From NCBI RefSeq assembly GCF_000224145.3, contig NW_004190446.2, positions 299,993 to 363,992 of the forward strand: a stretch of 64,000 nucleotides of DNA, written 5' to 3'. Positions 58,320 to 64,000 of this stretch are shown here, piece by piece. Below the pieces are notes generated by a model. That model searched no databases, had not been told where the DNA came from, and saw only the letters and a program-made list of their open reading frames with translations. Both the position numbers and the translations under genes were made by a program. Within the stretch, counting starts at the first letter, position 1; each line of letters begins with the position of its first letter. This DNA is from Ciona intestinalis. Taxonomy: Eukaryota; Chordata; Ascidiacea; Phlebobranchia; Cionidae.

Positions 58320-58748
58320 ATGGCGCAACGACAAGCGTTGTCACACACCATACAGAATCAATTGAACTCGTACAACAAAAGATTGAAAGACGACATTCGT
58401 TCAATGCTAGATAACTTCTGTGAAATTATAAAGTCCGGAAAAGTTGATGAAAACCAACAACTGGATAGAGCGACGCAAAATTATTACGACGTTTACCAAA
58501 TGAGGGTTCGGTCGGCTAACATAGTGCGTGCAGGGGAGTCGCTTCTACGTTTGATTGCCGAGCTTAAAACATTTCTTATTCTGAATGACTTCCCAAGCAT
58601 CAACCGGCATATTGAGGCACAAAATAACCATCTTAACTTAGTGTCGGGGAAATGGAACGAACAGTTAGTTCGACTACGAGATGAAGCATCCGTCGTATTA
58701 CATGATCTGGAGTCGGAACTTTACAGCTCCATCCGCCCAAAACAATAA
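58320..58748 (+). CDS. MED22: Mediator subunit 22 (Surf5)
   Basis: 142 residues, one exon. MAQRQALSHTIQNQLNSYNK, DDIRSMLDNFCEIIK, RVRSANIVRAGESLLRLI and FLILNDFPSINRHI are the landmarks of MED22, a small helical subunit of the Mediator head that pairs with MED11 and links activators to RNA polymerase II. The length fits the core of the family. A tttagag acceptor-like motif lies just upstream of the ATG. A second, frameshifted copy with matching flanks is at 37041-37473. Confidence 0.95.
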   Translation: MAQRQALSHTIQNQLNSYNKRLKDDIRSMLDNFCEIIKSGKVDENQQLDRATQNYYDVYQMRVRSANIVRAGESLLRLIAELKTFLILNDFPSINRHIEAQNNHLNLVSGKWNEQLVRLRDEASVVLHDLESELYSSIRPKQ

Positions 58749-59321
58749 ACTATAGTTGGTATATTATCTTTGCATTAATCAGCTTCTGCAAGAGCTGGTC
58801 TATATGGTTGAGCTGCTAAAGGATCTAGGAATTAGGTCAAATTTGGCCTATTAACGCAAAAGACAATACACTAAGCCATGAGCAGCAGTCTGTTCGTGCT
58901 ATGCTCTTTTGATGCCAAGCTTTTGAAAACAAGGGTGCTCTTTAGGCCAAATATTGTTACCTTCAATTGATGTTATATCACCAATTATACCCATATTAGG
59001 CGCCATGTCCATTGCCCACTCCATAATACTGTTTGCTACACAAGATAATACGCCTCAGGGTCATACACACAAAATGTTCTTTATTTACACAACCAAAATC
59101 ATGATAGTGGGCAGCAGTTACTTCCCTGTGTGATGTAATTGTAACATTGAGCATTTGTGTTGAAAATGGCAAAGTTTAAATGTTGTACATTGAATCTAAC
59201 TTTACCGTTGATTCTGTTCTTTCTCTTTTTCTTTTAAATATTTTTTTGTATTTTGCCTTTTTTAAAAGTATATTCATAATTATGTAACTTTTGTTTTGAT
59301 CCTTTAGAATTGACTCTAACA

Positions 59322-60689
59322 ATGGGTAAGAAAAATAAAAAGGAAAAAGGCAAAGGAGCTGAGAAGGCAGCTCAAAAACTCGCCAAGAAAGATCGTAAAG
59401 CTGAGGGGATGGAGGATCTGGAAGCGATGATCGCTCAATTTAAGGAAGAAGATAAACAAAGAACGACGTTTACCGAAGAAGTTTCTTCTCACCCAACACC
59501 GAGGACAAATCTATCAGTGACCACTCATCCTGATAAAGACGAACTTATTTTCTTCGGTGGGGAGTATTTTAACGGTAAGAAAACGACGGTTTTTAATGAT
59601 TTGTTTGTTTATAATATTAAGAAGTCTAAATGGATGAAACAATCTGTGCCCAACCCTCCACCACCAAGGTGCGCTCACCAAGCTGTGGCTGTAGCAAAGG
59701 AAGGGGGACAATTGTGGGTCTTTGGGGGGGAATTTGCATCTCCAAATAACCTACAATTCTACCATTACAAAGACCTATGGGTCTTGAATTTGAAAGAGCA
59801 TAAATGGGACCAGATAAAAGCTAAAGGGGGACCATCCCAAAGAAGTGGACATCGCATGGTTGTTTACAAACAAAACATTTTCGTGTTCGGGGGTTTTCAT
59901 GAAAGTCATAAAAACTTTATTTATTTTAACGATTGTTATTTGTTCAGTTTAAGTGATTATACTTGGGCAAAGCTGAGTCCAACTGGAAGTGGACCATGTC
60001 CTAGGTCCGCTTGCCAGTTAGCAGTAACACAGGATGGCGTGTTAATTATTGGCGGGTATTCCAAAGTTAAAGTGAACAAAGAAGTTGACAAGGGAACGTC
60101 ACATTCAGATATTTTCCTTTTGAGAGAAAAACCCGGGAATAAATGGAGTTGGGAAAAAGTAAAAGAAACTGGGAACAAACCGTGGCCAAGATCCGGGTTC
60201 TCTGTCGCTCCTATCTCCGGGAATCGAGTAGGATTTTTTGGAGGAGTTTGTGATGACGAAGACGAGGAAGAAATCAAGAGTTTGTTCTTTAACTCGATGC
60301 ACTGCTTGGATACAGTATCATACCGGTGGTTCAATGTCGAGTTTTATAAAAAAGGGAAAGAAAAGAAACTTCCAGAAGATGATGTTGGTGATGTTAAAGA
60401 TGATGAAGTGATGAAGATCCTTCCATGTCCGAGGATGAATTCATCACTCGCGGTGAAGAAACACACGATGTATTTGTTCGGGGGGGTTGTTGAAGATGGA
60501 GATAAACAAGTTACGTTGAACGATCTGTGGTCCATTGATCTTCGGAAGTTAAACTCGTGGGATCAGATCCTGGAGGCGGATGACACAGGAGCTGATTGGT
60601 TCGAGGAGGAGGAAGAGGAGGAGGAGGGATCAAGTGAAGAGGAAATGGAGGTTGATGAACCTGGATGTAGCGGGGATCATGTTAAATGA
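59322..60689 (+). CDS. KLHDC4: Kelch domain-containing protein 4
   Basis: 455 residues in one exon. The first ATG is at 59322; a ttttgatcctttag acceptor ends 14 bases before it. It begins with the conserved basic MGKKNKKEKGKG segment. Kelch repeats follow, with FFGGEYFNGKKTTVFNDLFVYN, RCAHQAVAV, LWVFGGEFASPN, GPSQRSGHRMVVYK, FVFGGFHES, IIGGYSK and FFGGVCDDE forming a beta-propeller. The tail is very acidic (a run of Glu, then SSEEEMEVDE). Order and spacing match KLHDC4 (about 520 residues in human; the region before the last blade is shorter here). Molecular function in animals is poorly defined. Confidence 0.96.
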   Translation: MGKKNKKEKGKGAEKAAQKLAKKDRKAEGMEDLEAMIAQFKEEDKQRTTFTEEVSSHPTPRTNLSVTTHPDKDELIFFGGEYFNGKKTTVFNDLFVYNIKKSKWMKQSVPNPPPPRCAHQAVAVAKEGGQLWVFGGEFASPNNLQFYHYKDLWVLNLKEHKWDQIKAKGGPSQRSGHRMVVYKQNIFVFGGFHESHKNFIYFNDCYLFSLSDYTWAKLSPTGSGPCPRSACQLAVTQDGVLIIGGYSKVKVNKEVDKGTSHSDIFLLREKPGNKWSWEKVKETGNKPWPRSGFSVAPISGNRVGFFGGVCDDEDEEEIKSLFFNSMHCLDTVSYRWFNVEFYKKGKEKKLPEDDVGDVKDDEVMKILPCPRMNSSLAVKKHTMYLFGGVVEDGDKQVTLNDLWSIDLRKLNSWDQILEADDTGADWFEEEEEEEEGSSEEEMEVDEPGCSGDHVK

Positions 60690-62196
60690 TGATCTTTATC
60701 ATTCATGGTTGATTTTAACCCATGGGTTTTGATATATAAAGTTAAAATTTGGGTAAACTGCCTGCAACCAGTACATCATTCTGCCACAGTACACAGTTGC
60801 AACCCAACAGTAATCAATATTTTGATTTGCATCATTCATTTTAACAGGGTATTTTTCCATGAGTTTGATATTTGATTTGGTATTTTCTACAATACATCTT
60901 TTAGAAGCTTTAAAACCCCTGTGTTGCAGACCAAGAAGTTTTGTTGATCAATATCATTGTAGGCCATGAAGCACATGGTGATATTTGATGTGGTTGCATG
61001 CTATGCTACAATACACTTAATATTTTTATCAGCTTTATATTACCCCTGAGTTGCAACTGATTCTGGGCATTAAAGTTTAAATAGCCGCGAAATTTTTGCT
61101 TTTTTACGTTTGTATTTATAATGGGGTAATATGCCAAATCCTGGGACCCCAACCATATAGAATAGAAATACGTTGTATTTGATATTCTGTGTTGGCTGCA
61201 TGTTACACTGGTTAACAATATTTTAAAACGGTGAAGTAGGTATATAGCAACATAGGTTACAATGCAATATTTTCAGAATAGGTGTCTTTTTTATGCCGAC
61301 TTAAAACACATTTTCCCGGCAGCGTTTGTTTTGGTATTTTAATAAAGTAATTATTAAATCGATTAGTTTTAGAGGTTTTTGTTTTGCTAAGAATATATTA
61401 AAGAAAGTTTGAGTTTTGGATGTATTAGCATAGTACACTAACATAGTGTACTATGGTATTAGAACTAACTGTGGCATAAATCCCAGGTCTCATGGCACGC
61501 CGTTGGACCTAAAAATAGAAGCTTAAACGTTAAGAAATAACAGATTTTAAAAATTATATTTTGCAGTTCTATAATATACAGGCATATTTTTAGACGGAAG
61601 ACATTTCAAAAATATATTAATAGACGTTCAGTGTTGGGGTGTAATTTAGTGAAAGTCATTTTTTTACGTCAGAATGACGTATGTACGTCATAATACATAT
61701 TATTACATATCTGTTGCATGCAAGTAATCGTATAAAAAGTTGAAAAACTACAACCGAAGTAAATTTTGAACATTTTAACTGTTTTAACGCTTATTACTAC
61801 TCAGCACAGGTTAGTGTATGTTTTTAATTAGTTTATTTAAAAATATGAACGTCGTTTTTTTTGTGGTGAAAACTTCTAAATTTTAATGTTTCACGCAAAA
61901 AAAGTTCAGTCGTGTACAATAATTCAGCCAATAAGTTGTAAGTTGTGCTTCAATATGACTAATCAACGACTGCCGTCTTGTGTACATGGACATCCGTGTT
62001 ATAACTTCTGTAACTACAATGTTACGCAAGGAAAAACAATATAAAATGCCCACAAAGTTGCAAACGTGAAGCGTGATACCTTGTAAGCGGCATGAGGTGT
62101 TTGGAACAGAACACCCGTGTTATAACGACTGTTGCTCCGCCATGCGAGGATAAATAAGTTACATTCATTTATTCTTCCATTTAGTTCAAACCGACA
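60690..62196. other. Intergenic region
   Basis: KLHDC4 3' flank, dispersed repeat remnants at 61130-61170 and 61430-61510, a 12-bp-stem inverted repeat (61428-61455), and a SINE tail at 62030-62175 just before the LITAF gene. No gene seen. Confidence 0.6.
62030..62175 (+). repeat. SINE 3' part abutting the LITAF gene
   Basis: CCCACAAAGTTGCAAACGTG ... GGCATGAGGTGTTTGG ... ACACCCGTGTTATAACGACT ... GAGGATAAATAAGTTACATTC and an ATTC-type tail. It runs directly into the acceptor sequence before the ATG at 62197. Confidence 0.85.
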
Positions 62197-62580
62197 ATGA
62201 ACCAACCGCCAGGGTTCGGAACCACTTACAACACACCCCCCGGGCAACGCCCAGAAAATCCACCTCCAGGATATGTACCACCTCCCCCCTTACCTGGTCA
62301 ATATGGCGTCCCATTTTCCCCTCCCCCGCCATACGGTAACCCGATGAAAATCAACTCCAAATTTCCCACCAATATTGTTTGCCCGAACTGCCAGAAAGCA
62401 GTTGTTACTTGCCCAAGGTCAAAAGTTGGTTCCACAACTTGGTTAATGTGTTTCTTCTTGCTTTGTATCGGCTGTGGCTTGGGCTGTTGTTTAATTCCTT
62501 TCTGCGTTGACGATTGTAAAGACTTTTATCACGACTGTCCGAACTGTAACAGAGTTGTCGACGTATACAAACATATGTAG
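62197..62580 (+). CDS. LITAF-domain protein (LITAF/CDIP1-like)
   Basis: 127 residues. The Pro/Gly/Tyr-rich N-terminal half (PPGY, PPPPY) has late-domain/WW-binding type motifs. The C-terminal LITAF zinc domain has CPNC (Cys 62 and 65), a central hydrophobic Cys-rich stretch (TWLMCFFLLCIGCGLGCC) that dips into the membrane, and HDCPNC (Cys 114 and 117). This split zinc site is diagnostic. Family members sit on the cytosolic face of late endosomes/lysosomes and bind ESCRT and NEDD4-type ligases. LITAF and CDIP1 cannot be told apart here. One coding exon, with an acceptor (ttccatttag) just upstream. Confidence 0.92.
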   Translation: MNQPPGFGTTYNTPPGQRPENPPPGYVPPPPLPGQYGVPFSPPPPYGNPMKINSKFPTNIVCPNCQKAVVTCPRSKVGSTTWLMCFFLLCIGCGLGCCLIPFCVDDCKDFYHDCPNCNRVVDVYKHM

Positions 62581-63390
62581 CGAAGACGGAGCAGAAATAA
62601 AAACTCTTCGTCGTGTTTGCTGCTTGTTAAAATACCCCATGTGAGATCTTATATGTCATAGGATTTGGGATTTAGGTCAGAGTTTGGAAATTACTAAAAT
62701 ACATTAGGTTTTTACACTACTACACTACTTTTAGACTCTATTCGAGTAATTTATAGTTAATATGCGCCTTCGTTATTTTAGTGCAGTTGTAATTAATAAG
62801 TACTTGTTGCGCACAAGTTTTACTTTACCTGCTACACGAAAACCTGTATTTTCGCGACTAAAATTATGTCCTAAAAACAATAATTATGTTTCAACGTTTT
62901 AAAAAATGCATGTAAATTTCGGCTAGCTCTTATTCAAACAGAACATCCTCTATGTCTACCGAAAGAAACTGCCAACTCTGCCCTGGATCCTGTCCTATGG
63001 CTGTTTCGGTGTAATAATTAGTGTGTGGCTTGTGGTTTGCCGAGGGGCCGAGGCGCTTTTTCGCGCATGCCTTCATCTCTCAGGTTGGTATTGTTACACT
63101 GAGGTTGCGTTTTGTTAAGCTGGCGTTTTGTGCAAGTTTTTTTTTAATAATGTTTAAGTCATTAGAAGTTTATTACCGTTCTGGTTCAGATCAGTTCTAG
63201 TTCTAGTAGTTTTACTGTGGCAGTACAAGAATGTTACGTCATGTATTAAGTTCAGTATAACGTGTGTGTATAGTATTGTGGGGGGGAGACGGGACATCTT
63301 TAGCACATAATATCCGTATATCCTGATAGTGTTTTGAACAATTAACAATAGTGAAGATACGATTTTATAATATTTGAATGCTGTTTGTTC
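62581..63390. other. Intergenic region with MITE remnant
   Basis: A polyadenylation signal-like AATAAA lies near 62597. A MITE end and half body at 63270-63390 (GTGGGGGGGAGACGGGACATC...) directly adjoin the retrotransposon fragment. Confidence 0.6.
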
Positions 63391-64000
63391 TGAGTGAATA
63401 TATGACGGTAATCCAAAGATGGCAAAGAGTTGACTTAAACATCGTATCACTATTCTTGACTCCATGCTTGAACAGGCAAAGGCGAATGGAAAACGGGAAT
63501 ATTCATCAACAACCGTGAGGATATATCGGTTCTTGGTCGCTGACGGTAGTGGGCCTTTAAAATCGATGCTTAGACGCTCGAACGGTTGTGTTGCTTTTAT
63601 TAATCGGCCAGGAGACGGCTTAACAAATTTTGGTTTAATCTCTGCGCAAACTTTGCATCCGGCAACGGTTCGACGTACTTCATCAAGTGAATAGGGCAGG
63701 TTCTTCGTCTTAACAAAGTGATATAATCTTGTGACACCGGGGTGGCATAACGATGAGTGGATATTATACAGTCCATCATTAGTAATAGTACTACAAAAAG
63801 CCCTTGAAAGGGTGTCGGGTGCTGCGTTGTATTTCCCCGCTCGATAGATTATCTCATAGTCATACTCAGAGAGTTCCATGCGCCATCGGAGAATCTTGTT
63901 ATTTTTTATTTTACTATGACGTTGATTGTCATACATAAAAGCAACAGATTTTTGGTCTGTGACCAGCTTGAAACGTCGCCCAAGTAGTAGATGGCTCCAT
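63391..64000 (-). mobile_element. Ty3/gypsy-type retrotransposon pol fragment
   Basis: Read on the minus strand from the window edge, the frame is open from 64000. It carries the end of RNase H (GRRFKLVTDQKSVAF, WRMELSEYDYEIIY, GKYNAAPDTLSR), then the integrase His/Cys zinc motif (H...CHPG, C..C) and the first part of the integrase core (ERLSIDFKGPLP, TVVDEYSRFPFAF). Homology stops at about 63391, before the second catalytic acidic residue, where MITE sequence begins. The integrase is therefore truncated and the piece cannot be autonomous. The remaining open frame (to 63154) is run-on. The 5' part lies beyond the window. Confidence 0.9.

Noticed and set aside
59310-59321. KLHDC4 start at 59310
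   Set aside because: That codon is TTG; the ATG at 59322 opens the conserved MGKK N-terminus.

Overview
The window looks like animal nuclear DNA, most probably from a solitary tunicate such as Ciona. This is inference. It rests on AT-rich sequence, short introns, small intergenic distances, conserved metazoan orthologs at the divergence expected of a tunicate, polypyrimidine-AG acceptors just upstream of many start codons (consistent with a 5' UTR intron or spliced-leader trans-splicing), and dense short tRNA-derived SINEs and MITE-like elements. Four runs of N (50, 125, 125 and 125 bases) mark assembly gaps.

Layout. (1) 1-7143, plus strand: a tandem array of C2H2 zinc-finger genes with intronless reading frames (one cut by the window edge, one split by a slip in a 13-A run, one decayed remnant, three intact). 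(2) 8850-23420, minus strand: an array of small genes that I cannot assign to a known family. They encode coiled-coil and/or hydrophobic proteins of about 70-180 residues. Three have a near-identical promoter cassette upstream, and three have a shared 5' UTR exon/donor sequence. Exons were placed by hand from splice sites and phase. (3) 23969-28944, minus: a ten-exon type I membrane protein (signal peptide, Ig-like, CCP-like, EGF-like repeats, TM). (4) 31364-35669 and 38233-42360, minus: two paralogous CUB-ZP-EGF-TM genes. A frameshifted MED22 copy lies between them on the plus strand. (5) 43635-50359, plus: PPP5C in 13 exons; 50787-52632, minus: ISCA2 in four exons; 53102-54454, minus: RCC1L, intronless. 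(6) 54950-57235: an 87-bp satellite ending near a gap. (7) 58320-62580, plus: intact MED22, KLHDC4 and a LITAF-domain gene, all intronless in their coding part. (8) The right edge: a truncated Ty3/gypsy pol fragment, minus.

Housekeeping functions (Ser/Thr phosphatase 5, mitochondrial Fe-S assembly, RCC1-like mitochondrial factor, Mediator head subunit, kelch protein) sit beside lineage-specific, duplicating material: zinc fingers, small hydrophobic proteins, and cell-surface or egg-coat-like proteins. The middle third carries most of the repeats: SINEs, a foldback element with long inverted arms, a hAT-like element with a perfect 8-bp target duplication, several MITEs, and 71-, 126- and 87-bp tandem repeats. 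I made no database comparison; family names are from motif recognition.
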